Below the pieces are notes generated by a model. The model did not search any database and was not told where the DNA came from. It saw only the letters and a program-made list of their open reading frames with translations. Shown piece by piece: positions 36,962-44,606 of a DNA stretch of 64,000 bases. The stretch lies in assembly GCA_963664255.1 (NCBI GenBank), contig OY760938.1, forward strand, positions 620,001 to 684,000. Reading direction: 5' to 3'. Position numbers and translations under genes: made by a program. The first letter of the stretch is position 1. The number at the start of each line of letters is the position of its first letter. This DNA comes from G963663775 sp963664255 (GTDB taxonomy: Bacteria; Bacillota; Clostridia; Oscillospirales; Butyricicoccaceae).

Positions 36962-37261
36962 ATGACCACTTCCACCAAGACCAGTGATTTGCTGCAATAT
37001 AAAGAACGTCCGCTGATGCGCAAGGATAATATCCTATATTATGGGAGCATGAGTGACCGTTATATTATCATGATGCAAATTTTGGAAACCAAGAAGACAC
37101 AGGATCTTGAGGTTGCAACACGCATTGCCGTGCAGCTGCAGCAGACCTCTCCCAACGTTCGTCCCAAGGACCGTACCGTGAAGAAAATAGAAAAAACCTG
37201 CCTTTGGGATGCTATGGATATTGCTTCCATCTGGCTTTCACGCGCACTATCGGTAAAATAA
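36962..37261 (+). CDS. Small conserved-looking protein of unknown function
   Basis: 99 residues. The start at 36962 is preferred over 36956 because AAGGAG is then about ten bases upstream rather than three. The composition is that of a soluble, folded basic protein with no signal or membrane segment. Recognisable stretches are RPLMRKDNILYYGSMSDRYIIMMQIL and a C-terminal helix ending in AMDIASIWLSRAL. I do not recognise the family. It has its own promoter and good ribosome site, which supports it being real, and is followed by the NlpC/P60 gene on the same strand. Confidence 0.7.
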   Translation: MTTSTKTSDLLQYKERPLMRKDNILYYGSMSDRYIIMMQILETKKTQDLEVATRIAVQLQQTSPNVRPKDRTVKKIEKTCLWDAMDIASIWLSRALSVK

Positions 37262-37338
37262 TTTCATACGCGCGCCGATTTTAAGATTGAAGATATACCG
37301 TTTTGTTTGAAGTATTTTTTGATGGGGAGGACACCGCA

Positions 37339-38232
37339 GTGCATTTTTTAAGAAAGAAACTTATCAAGGTATTGTGTGCAGTTTCCATGGCAACCGCCTT
37401 GGCGTACACCAGTGCTTTCGGACTGTATCTGGCTACCATTACTGGTTCCGGTGTGAATTTTCGGGCAAGCGCAGATGGCAACATCATCGGTTCGCTCTCT
37501 AAAGGCACCAAAGTCGCTGTCATTGATAACAGCTCTGATTGGTATCGCATCGCAGCCAACGGTGTCACCGGTTATATCAGCGGGCAATATATCTGCGGCA
37601 CTGCCGACGGTGACGCTTCTCTTGGCAAAGCGGTGATTACTTGCGGCAACGGCGTGAACGTTCGCGCAGAATCCAATACAGAAAGTGCCATCCTAGATAC
37701 CATTGCAAATAACACTACGGTTTCTGTTCTTGGCATCTATAACGATTTTTACAAAGTGAAATACGGTGAAACCACTGGTTATATTTATTACCCATATGTG
37801 TACATAAATGGACAAGCCTCTTCCATGACATCGCGTGATGCATCCTCTAGTGCAGGTGCTTTGCGGCAGCAAGTGCTGAATTATGCGGCTTCTTTTCTTG
37901 GCACACCCTATGTCTATGGCGGCAGCTCTCCGAGCGGCTTCGATTGCTCTGGCTTCACATCGTATGTCTATCGCAACACCGTGCGTTCCATTCCGCGCAC
38001 CTCTTCCTCACAGTATAGCGGTTTGACCCGTGTGTCTTCTATGTCTGATTTGTTGCCCGCTGATTTGGTCTTCTTTGGTTCCGGCAGCTCTGTCAGCCAT
38101 GTTGGTATTTATGTTGGTGATGGAAAATTCATCCATTCTCCCCACACTGGTTCTTCTGTAAAATACGATACCTTGTGGAGCGGCAACTATAAAAATCGTT
38201 TCGTTGGCGCGGCGCGTGTGATTTTCGATTAA
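37339..38232 (+). CDS. Secreted SH3b-SH3b-NlpC/P60 peptidoglycan endopeptidase
   Basis: 297 residues from a GTG at 37339, chosen for the GGGGAGG eight bases upstream and because the signal peptide then starts correctly (MHFLRKKLIKVLCAVSMATA). Two bacterial SH3 domains follow (about 38-88 and 98-155; GVNFRAS and GVNVRAE starts). The NlpC/P60 cysteine peptidase (about 175-297) has catalytic C203 in GFDCSGFTSYVY and H254 in VSHVGIYVGD. It should cleave peptide stems in the cell wall outside the membrane. Monocistronic, followed by a strong terminator. Confidence 0.92.
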   Translation: MHFLRKKLIKVLCAVSMATALAYTSAFGLYLATITGSGVNFRASADGNIIGSLSKGTKVAVIDNSSDWYRIAANGVTGYISGQYICGTADGDASLGKAVITCGNGVNVRAESNTESAILDTIANNTTVSVLGIYNDFYKVKYGETTGYIYYPYVYINGQASSMTSRDASSSAGALRQQVLNYAASFLGTPYVYGGSSPSGFDCSGFTSYVYRNTVRSIPRTSSSQYSGLTRVSSMSDLLPADLVFFGSGSSVSHVGIYVGDGKFIHSPHTGSSVKYDTLWSGNYKNRFVGAARVIFD

Positions 38233-38242
38233 GCAATCGCAT

Positions 38243-38281
38243 AGGAACCTTTCAGACAGCTGAAGGGTTCCTATTTTTTTC
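38243..38281 (+). terminator. Terminator after the NlpC/P60 gene
   Basis: AGGAACCTTTCAG (38243-38255) pairs with CTGAAGGGTTCCT (38260-38272) across ACAG and is followed by a run of T. Confidence 0.9.
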
Positions 38282-38344
38282 CCTTTCAAAACAGTATCCA
38301 GCTTCTTCGCTTTCACTGGATATTTAACGTGCAATTTCGTCCAT

Positions 38345-38357
38345 ATTGTGATATAAT
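38345..38357 (+). promoter_or_regulatory. Extended -10 promoter of the SEC-C gene
   Basis: TGATATAAT (TATAAT at 38352-38357) is an extended -10 element 50 nt before the start codon. No convincing -35 is seen. Confidence 0.45.
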
Positions 38358-38406
38358 ATTATTTAGTTCCCTTAAATTCTGCATAAATAAAAGGTGTGTA
38401 CATTCC

Positions 38407-39564
38407 ATGGCAAATATTTTAACAAACAAGCAAACCCATTCCACTTGTGAAACCTCTGACTGTTTCCCCTGCACTTCCTTGAAAGAAATTCTTCTGCAAA
38501 AGCGCGTCGTTGATTTGCGCCTGATTGCACAAGCGTTTGACATAAAAAGCGTTTCACGCATGACAAAGAACGAGCTTGCAGAAACACTTGCTGCCGCAAT
38601 GCCCACGAAAGAAAGTGCTCTGCACAGCATTTTACTGTTCTTACCTGCCTCAACGCAGCATCTGCTGTCACAGGCCGCCAATGCCCCGTATTGCCGCACA
38701 GCAGATGTCCCCCATTCCCATGCGTATGCAACGCTAGAGCGTCTGTGCCTGCTGCAAAGTACCCCCTGTCAGGACGGACAGCACTGCTTCTATATGCCAG
38801 AGGAATGGAAGGCACTTTACCATGCCATCCAAAGCGCCCCCGCCTTTCTTGCAGAGCAGCAGCTCGTGCAGTCGATTGACTGCTATGCAATGGCAGCACT
38901 GTCTCTTTATGGAATTCTTCGACAAGATGAACTGCTGCAAATCGTCAATCAATATCACACCCAGCAGGTGTCTGCCACAGCATTCTCTGCAACCCTGTCA
39001 AGTCTGGCTTCTGCTTCCGGCGCTTATGTCTGCTGGGAAGACTATCTGGTGCACCCTGCGCTTGCTGTAAGCAACTTCACACCTGCGCAAAAGGTGCTGC
39101 AGCAGTCTGCCCAGTATGCTCGCTATTTGCCTGCTAAGACTGTCTTTTTAAAGTATGCTGATTGGACCTATTATGAAAGAAATCTGTCCTTTGTCGCATT
39201 GGAACAGCATTTAAACAAAAAATTGCATTCGCTCACGAACAGTAAATATTCCGCGGAAGAGCTGGTGCAAAAGGTGTATCAATATATCCGCAAAAATGCC
39301 AACAATCAAGCCATTGTAAATCTGCTCCTTTCCTCTGGCATTCGCTTTGACAGCATCCCCGACGCACAAAAGGCGATGAATTACATCGTTGACATTTATA
39401 ACAGCACCCGCACTTGGGTTCTCAACGGCAACACGCCTCGAGAACTGTCGATTCATCAACGGCACTCTAGCAGTGCAATACCTGAGAAATCATCCTCCAT
39501 TTCACGCAATGCGTTTTGTCCGTGCGGAAGCGGTAAAAAATACAAAAAATGCTGTGGACAATAA
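38407..39564 (+). CDS. SEC-C motif protein of unknown function
   Basis: 385 residues from the ATG at 38407 (AAAGGTGTG upstream). The last 16 residues, AFCPCGSGKKYKKCC, are a complete zinc-binding SEC-C motif, as found at the end of SecA and many nucleic-acid-linked or regulatory proteins. Near the N terminus, LKEILLQKRVVDLRLIAQAF and SVSRMTKNELAETLAAAMP resemble a small helical SAP/Rho-N-like fold. The middle (about 90-340) is helical and unassigned. Flanked by terminators on both sides, so monocistronic. The role is unknown. Confidence 0.78.
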   Translation: MANILTNKQTHSTCETSDCFPCTSLKEILLQKRVVDLRLIAQAFDIKSVSRMTKNELAETLAAAMPTKESALHSILLFLPASTQHLLSQAANAPYCRTADVPHSHAYATLERLCLLQSTPCQDGQHCFYMPEEWKALYHAIQSAPAFLAEQQLVQSIDCYAMAALSLYGILRQDELLQIVNQYHTQQVSATAFSATLSSLASASGAYVCWEDYLVHPALAVSNFTPAQKVLQQSAQYARYLPAKTVFLKYADWTYYERNLSFVALEQHLNKKLHSLTNSKYSAEELVQKVYQYIRKNANNQAIVNLLLSSGIRFDSIPDAQKAMNYIVDIYNSTRTWVLNGNTPRELSIHQRHSSSAIPEKSSSISRNAFCPCGSGKKYKKCCGQ

Positions 39565-39605
39565 ACAGCTTTGGATAGACACCGAACGCCTCTGCATGCA
39601 TCCAC

Positions 39606-39652
39606 AAAAAAACAAGAGCAGGTTACCTTCACGTAATCTGCCCTTGTTTTTT
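39606..39652. terminator. Bidirectional terminator between SEC-C and CheY-like genes
   Basis: AACAAGAGCAGGTTAC (39611-39626) and GTAATCTGCCCTTGTT (39633-39648) pair with one mismatch and one wobble; A- and T-runs flank it on both strands. Confidence 0.85.
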
Positions 39653-39724
39653 CTTATTGTATGCCTATATTTCCGCCTGTGTTACAGTGTTCGCCCTCTA
39701 TTTTTCGACCCACAGGCAGGCTTT

Positions 39725-40102
39725 TTAAGCTTCTCCAATATATTTCTGCAGCAGTTTCAGCAAATCCTGTGTTTTAAACGGCTTGATGATAAAATCTGCT
39801 GCACCTTCCATGAGCGATTGGTTCACAATCGCTTTACCAGACTCCGTTGTGGCAATGACCACCGGAATATCTTGAAAATGAATCTCATTTTTGATTGCTT
39901 TCAACAATTCATATCCATTCATCCCCGGCATATTCAAGTCTGTTATCACCAAGCCAATCTCTTGGTACTGCTTTTCCAAGGCATCATACGCTTGGTTTCC
40001 ATCGCTTGCTTCCACGGTGTCAACGCCCTTTGACGAAAACACTTTTTTCTCCATTTTCCGAATCAGCAAGGAATCGTCCACAATCAATACTTTTTTACCC
40101 AT
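39725..40102 (-). CDS. Stand-alone CheY-like response regulator
   Basis: 125 residues, only a receiver domain: D9/D10 in LIVDDS, phospho-acceptor in VITDLNMPGMNG, T/S switch in VIATTES and lysine in FIIKPFKTQD. Single-domain regulators of this kind act in chemotaxis or as phosphate shuttles. It is not next to cheA or other che genes. A strong GGGAGG precedes the start. The K+ channel gene lies 23 nt upstream on the same strand, so the two are probably co-transcribed. Confidence 0.9.
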   Translation of the reverse strand: MGKKVLIVDDSLLIRKMEKKVFSSKGVDTVEASDGNQAYDALEKQYQEIGLVITDLNMPGMNGYELLKAIKNEIHFQDIPVVIATTESGKAIVNQSLMEGAADFIIKPFKTQDLLKLLQKYIGEA

Positions 40103-40125
40103 ATTGCCTCCCTAAACAAAATTGC

Positions 40126-41346
40126 TTATCGTACCATTTTCCGAACCAATGTGGACACCCATATGCCAACCAACAGCACCGCAAACACCATTTCAAAGCC
40201 GTTTACAATGAAACTCATCCCATGTGGATATACATTTCCATATCCAACCGTTGTAAAGGTCACCAAGCTAAAATGATAGCATTCAAACAAATCCTTCACA
40301 AGCTTTCCAATGGGCAAAGCGGTGTTGAATTGAATCACTGCATCGCTTGTTTTTAATCCCAGCACAAAATACAAATTTCCGCAGGATAAGATTAAAATCA
40401 ATGCATTAATCAGGCAATAAAACGGCCGTTCCCCATATCCGCATACGATAAAGGAAATGAACGACTGCAGCTTTTGCCTTCCTCTCAAGGTACGCATCTC
40501 TGCTTTTTTATAGAGGAAAAAATATTCGCCATACAAATCAGATATTTTATTTTCTTGAAACAATTCAGACAACGAAAAATACATATCGATTGCATATCGA
40601 AGCTCACGTGCATCCTCATAATCATTGTGCAGCTCTCCAAAAAAGGTGTTTCGATTGACTTTTGTTCCAACATATGTATCTCTGAACCAGAATTTGATGA
40701 ATTTTGAAGTCACAATTCTAGCATCATACAAATTGCAATCACTGAAAAATGCAATGTCAAACCCGCATTCTGCCATGATAATATCGGACATATCGCTTTT
40801 TTGAAATTCCGAAAAATAGAAATTGGTTTTGGAAAATATATTTTGCTGCAGTTCACAATTTATAAATTTGACGGTCAATTCACACAGCCTGAAATAGGAA
40901 AACATATCGTCAACCGACTGCTTGGTCGGGTCATTTCTTGAAAAACTGCAATCTTCAAATGTAACACCGTCATTCATGGTAAAGCATTCTGAAAAGGTGC
41001 ATCCGATGAAGCAACAGTTCACAAATTGGATGTTGGTAAAGCAGCAAGTGGAAAACATACAGAAATAAAACTTTACGCCCGTCACCACATAGGCTGGTTC
41101 GTCTTCTTCAGCATCATTCCCAAACATGAGTTCCTCAAAGGTATCCAAATGATACTCTTCGCGGTCGATATTGAAATATCCATCCACGTTTTGCACCGCA
41201 TCTGCATCATAACGTTCCACTTGCAGCTGCTGCTCGTTTATGATTTTTTGCAGGCGTATCGCCTTAAAGGTTTCATATTCATCTTTTCGTTTGGCAAGCT
41301 CTGAAATGGCGGTTGACTCTTGATTTCCAAATTTTACAGACAGCAT
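40126..41346 (-). CDS. Pentapeptide-repeat-like protein fused to a two-TM potassium channel
   Basis: 406 residues. The N-terminal part (about 85-245) has repeating F/C-rich five-residue periodicity (FCMFSTCCFTNIQFVNCCF; FINCELQQNIFSKTNFYFSEF; FFSDCNLYDARIVTSKF), the look of a degenerate pentapeptide right-handed beta helix. The C terminus (about 310-406) is an ion-channel module: a membrane helix, then the selectivity filter TFTTVGYGNVYP, then the last helix (FAVLLVGIWVSTL). TVGYG predicts K+ selectivity. A cytoplasmic sensory beta-helix attached to the channel is the natural reading. Upstream of, and probably co-transcribed with, the CheY-like gene. Confidence 0.85.
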   Translation of the reverse strand: MLSVKFGNQESTAISELAKRKDEYETFKAIRLQKIINEQQLQVERYDADAVQNVDGYFNIDREEYHLDTFEELMFGNDAEEDEPAYVVTGVKFYFCMFSTCCFTNIQFVNCCFIGCTFSECFTMNDGVTFEDCSFSRNDPTKQSVDDMFSYFRLCELTVKFINCELQQNIFSKTNFYFSEFQKSDMSDIIMAECGFDIAFFSDCNLYDARIVTSKFIKFWFRDTYVGTKVNRNTFFGELHNDYEDARELRYAIDMYFSLSELFQENKISDLYGEYFFLYKKAEMRTLRGRQKLQSFISFIVCGYGERPFYCLINALILILSCGNLYFVLGLKTSDAVIQFNTALPIGKLVKDLFECYHFSLVTFTTVGYGNVYPHGMSFIVNGFEMVFAVLLVGIWVSTLVRKMVR

Positions 41347-41467
41347 AAAAACTCACATCCTTTAAACCCACCGTTCCGACCTGCCCACGATGGTGTGTAT
41401 ACCGTCGTTTTCCGACACGCCCCCCAATGGATGCGCTCTCTTTTTATAACGCGCACGAAACATCTGT

Positions 41468-42471
41468 TCATGAGAAAATTTTACCATGTTTTTGAATGTT
41501 TTTCAACAAAAATCTGCAATTTAAAACCGACATCACTTGTGCAATCTTGCAGATACGCCCACCCCTTATTGGAATGCAGCAGAACACCAGCATTGCGCCG
41601 GAAAACAGAGCACTCTTTTGGGCTTCTTTTAGGTTTTTCGCCCCCAAGGTGCGCTGTAAAATCGACTGATTGGTGCAATAATACGACACGTGATTGATGG
41701 TACAGCCGATAATCAGCATCGGCCATGGGATATACGGCGGCTGTGAATCCGCTGAATTGATGGCATTCAAATGCTCGGGAACTGCGGTTGTGAAAATTTT
41801 CACTCCTTCGATGAAGCTTCCTTCTCCCAGTGCCATGAATGCCAAAATGGGGATGAGCAGCCCTGCACCGATGATAAAAATGACACCGTTTAAGGTATCT
41901 GAAACCGCAACGGCTTTCAAACCACCGAATATCGCATAAATACCACCCACGACACCCAAGGCAACGCACATCACAGCAATGCCCCCAAAGCGGCTGATGC
42001 CCAGCAAACTAGACACCCCAAAAATTTGTTCCATCACCACCGAGCCTGCATATAGTACGAGCGGCAGCAGCGTCACGATGTAGGCAATCAAGAAAATTGC
42101 AGACACCATACGCGTGTATTGCGGTCATATCGTTCCTCAAAGAACTCGGGAACGGTTGTAATACCGCTCTTCAAATATTGCGGCAGAAAAAAGAATGCCA
42201 TCAGCGTCAGTGCAATCGGGCAGATGGCTTCCCATCCCATCGCACCCATACCGATTGCATAGCCCTGTCCATTTCTGCCGACCAACTGCTCTGCGGACAG
42301 ATTGGTCAACATCAAAGACCCTGCAATGATAATGCCAGGCAGTCCTCTTCCTGCAAGAAAATAACCTTCCTTGGTAGAAATATTATCTCCTCTTGTTTTA
42401 AACCATGAAATAGGTGCAATTATAATATGATTTTCACCATTCTTCAATATGGATAGTATCATGTCATGCAA
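41468..42471 (-). pseudogene. Decayed sodium/solute symporter (SSF family) gene
   Basis: Two overlapping reading frames make up one SGLT-like symporter. The 5' piece (to about 42088) holds GYFLAGRGLPGIIIAGSLML and TNLSAEQLVGRNGQGYAIG; the 3' piece (from about 42109) holds FGGLKAVAVSDTLNG and a CTNQSILQRTLGAKNLKEAQ segment. A one-base frameshift lies near 42105, after ERYDRNTR. The first half of helix 1 is missing, and the protein ends after SALFSGAML with unrelated residues, so about half the transporter is gone. It is next to other remnants of a sugar or inositol locus. Certainly not a working transporter. Confidence 0.85.
42419..42447 (-). promoter_or_regulatory. Promoter-like sequence abutting the symporter remnant
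   Basis: On the minus strand TTGAAG (42442-42447), 17-nt spacer, TATAAT (42419-42424). It lies exactly where the missing first membrane helix should be encoded, so the remnant may still be transcribed. Confidence 0.5.
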
Positions 42472-42600
42472 TGGATTGGAATAGAAAATTTTTCTCTTTT
42501 TTTGTGAATAGTTGCCAAATCCGTCAATATGTCCATACGGAAATATTTAAAACTGTGTACTTTGCTTATATCCCCCCGCTAAGAGTTCGGTACATCGCTT

Positions 42601-43192
42601 TCAGATTTGCCCCATTTTTTGCGGTGTGATTAAAAAGCTTTCTTCTGTTTCTAGAAGAACCACCTCTGCCGAATTATCCAGCTGCTGGGCTTCTAAAATT
42701 TGAAAATGGCTGATGAGCTGCTTGAGCGTATGCGCCTGCCCAGACAGCTCCTCGCTTGCCGCCGCACTTTCCTGTGCGGTTGCACTATTGGTCTGCACCA
42801 CCGAAGCAATCTGCTCCACGCCGACATTGATTTGCGCAATCGACTGCGCCTGCTGTTCCGATGCCTGTGCGATTTTATCTATCAAGGTCACTGCCCGCTG
42901 GGTTTCCTGCGCACTTTCTTGCATCGCCATCGCTGTTGATTTTGCAATTTCCGAACCTTTTTGTACGGATTCCACCGTTTCTGCAATCAATCGGGTGGTG
43001 CTTTGCGCCGCCTGTGCGGATTTGCTCGCCAGATTGCACACCTCATCCGCCACCACTGCCACCAGTGTCAATGCACGTGCTTCCAGTTCCTTTTTCAGCA
43101 CAGCTGCATCCGTCGGGAAATAGCCCCAAGGACCCAGCTCCACACCGTCATAGCCTGCCAGCTGCATTTCATGCCGCCACGTAATCGGCAGG
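42601..43192 (-). pseudogene. Chimera of an IolE-like fragment and a chemoreceptor C-terminal fragment
   Basis: A continuous frame (ATG at 43167) joins two unrelated pieces. Upstream, PITWRHE and MQLAGYDGVELGPWGYFPTD resemble the N-terminal part of inosose dehydratase (IolE), apparently already shortened inside. After about 43055 the sequence becomes the second half of an MCP signalling domain (VVADEVCNLASKSAQAAQST, VTLIDKIAQASEQQAQSI, CheA/W tip onward). The junction lies at LVA/VVADEV, where the DNA repeats GTGGCAGTGGTGGC. The conserved arginine of DEVRNLA is cysteine here. Neither half has its active part, so this is a deletion product, not a working fusion. Confidence 0.8.
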
Positions 43193-43201
43193 GTTGCAAC
43201 C

Positions 43202-43516
43202 GTTCTAATCGAGCAAAAGGACTTTGCGAAGCTGATAAAATCCTATGATACTCCGAAGGCTTTGTTTTACTGTGACCCGCCATATCATGGCACAGAGAAG
43301 TATTATACAGAGCAATTTTCACAGGAAGATCATGTGCGATTGTGTGAGTGCTTATCGCAGATAAAGGGGTGATTTATTCTCTCCTACAATGATGATGATT
43401 ACATACGAGAATTGTATAAAAATTTCAGAATTGAAGCCGTGAGCCGTAACCACAATCTTGTATCAAGGACAGGTGAAAACAAACGGTTCGATGAACTGAT
43501 TATTTGCAATTTTTAA
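43202..43516 (+). pseudogene. Remnant of a D12-class DNA adenine methylase, with in-frame stop
   Basis: The plus-strand frame encodes the C-terminal third of a Dam/D12-type N6-adenine methyltransferase. It begins VLIEQKDFAKLIKSYD, contains the catalytic motif IV FYCDPPYHGTEKYY, then IKG-stop-FILSYNDDDYIRELYKNF and ends RFDELIICNF. A TGA at 43370-43372 interrupts the frame, and the N-terminal part is absent beyond about 43190, where it meets the IolE fragment on the other strand. Such genes are typical of prophages and mobile regions, so this is the scar of a lost element. Confidence 0.8.
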
Positions 43517-43525
43517 GGACAAAAT

Positions 43526-43556
43526 ATCCCCGGTCAGCGGCGTACTGATCGGGGAT
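43526..43556. repeat. Hairpin after the methylase remnant
   Basis: ATCCCCGGTCAG (43526-43537) pairs with CTGATCGGGGAT (43545-43556), 12 bp with one wobble, 10 nt after the methylase stop codon. A terminator carried with the lost element is the likely origin, although the T-run on the plus strand is not immediate. Confidence 0.6.
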
Positions 43557-43592
43557 AAAATCTGCTTTATTTTTGCCAAAAATCTTGAGCGG

Positions 43593-44015
43593 CTACAGCG
43601 AGATGCGATGTTCCTGTGGCGGTACTTGCTGCGCATAGGATAAAATGCTTTCAAAATAGGGGCGCAGCAAGGGTATCTGCTCCCCCGCAAACACCGTGCC
43701 AAATCGCTCATACAGATAGGCAGCATACTGCCTGCTGCTGTTGCCGTGAAAATGAAACCAAAGAAAGTCCACCGTTTGATTGCAAGCATATCGATGTAGT
43801 GCATGGCAGTCAATCAGCACCAACTGCTCCTTTTACACCATGACTTTACGTCCATGCGTTTCGACCTCCAAACGCCCCTCACAGACATACATCAGCAAAA
43901 ACTGTTCATATGCACTTCGTTCAATGCAATAGTTTTCATCACATCGAAAATGCCCGAATTGCGAACAATAAAACAACGCTTCTTGTGCAAATTCAGAAGG
44001 GATGAGAAAATCCAC
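43593..44015 (-). pseudogene. AraC-family regulator remnant (sensor domain only, nonsense codon)
   Basis: The frame from the ATG at 44015 encodes an AraC-type cupin sensor (FLIPSEFAQEALFYCSQFG, LLMYVCEGRLEVE). It meets a TAA near 43835 and then continues in the same frame with KEQLVLIDCHALHRYACNQT and FLWFHFHGNSSRQYAAYLYE to a stop at 43593. The TAA probably replaced CAA. The C-terminal helix-turn-helix domain is missing altogether. It would have regulated the adjacent sugar-locus genes. Confidence 0.8.
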
Positions 44016-44039
44016 TGGTGGACTTGGTGTATTCCAAGG

Positions 44040-44110
44040 ATTTTTAACGCTGTATGGCAGGAAAGATTTCTTAAATACAGCTATTCTGCGTTATGCATAC
44101 GGGTTCTTAG
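44040..44110 (+). repeat. 71-bp interspersed repeat, copy A
   Basis: From ATTTTTAAC to GGGTTCTTAG this stretch aligns without gaps to the minus-strand copy at 51670-51740, by eye about 70 percent identical. CTGGTGGA lies upstream of both. It falls between the AraC remnant and the UPF0303 gene. Confidence 0.7.
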
Positions 44111-44589
44111 GATGCCACAGCATCTAAAAACTGCTGGATGGAATCGACAATCAGTTGATGGTCATCTTCGTGCTTCATCAAACCAGAAACACAAATGGAG
44201 CCGACAACGCCTGTTCCTTTTAGGCGAATCGGAAAACCGCCGCCGCCCGCAGCATAGTCATTCGGCTGCAATTTGCGGTCTTCCAGCGTTTCGCCTATCA
44301 TTTCCAGCCAGTATAAAAAGCGCAGGGTAGACATACTCATTAAATCCACGGAATTACGCTTTCTGGAGAGCCACAGCGCGCTGTCCTGCACAGAGCCTTC
44401 TGCAAAATAGCGGAATACGGACAATCCGTTGATGGTGATTTCGATAGAAATCGGTTCGCCATAGGTCTTTGCATTTTCATAGAGCATAAGCCCTAGCTTG
44501 AGTGCATCTTCTCTGGAAAATGTATCAAATGCCAAGGTGTTTTCCAGTTCCTGCAACGTTTCAAATTTGGTTTTTGCATCCTGCATCAT
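44107..44589 (-). CDS. UPF0303 / heme-degrading-domain (GlcG-HbpS-like) protein
   Basis: 160 residues. It matches the YBR137W-like UPF0303 group in the GlcG/HbpS fold: LENTLAFDTFSREDALKLGLML near the N terminus, GEPISIEITING, WLSRKRNSV, the glycine run YAAGGGGFPIRLKGTGVVGSICVSG and the terminal helix. Members are found beside sugar-catabolism operons; biochemical function is unproven. It appears intact, unlike its neighbours, and starts after AAAGGAACACACG. It is 17 nt downstream of the truncated Gfo/Idh gene on the same strand, so the two form an operon. Confidence 0.85.
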   Translation of the reverse strand: MMQDAKTKFETLQELENTLAFDTFSREDALKLGLMLYENAKTYGEPISIEITINGLSVFRYFAEGSVQDSALWLSRKRNSVDLMSMSTLRFLYWLEMIGETLEDRKLQPNDYAAGGGGFPIRLKGTGVVGSICVSGLMKHEDDHQLIVDSIQQFLDAVAS

Positions 44590-44606
44590 CGTGTGTTCCT
44601 TTCATT

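Noticed and set aside
42601..43167. A functional soluble chemoreceptor
   Set aside because: Only the second half of the signalling hairpin is present, the conserved Arg of DEVRNLA is lost and the N-terminus is an enzyme fragment.
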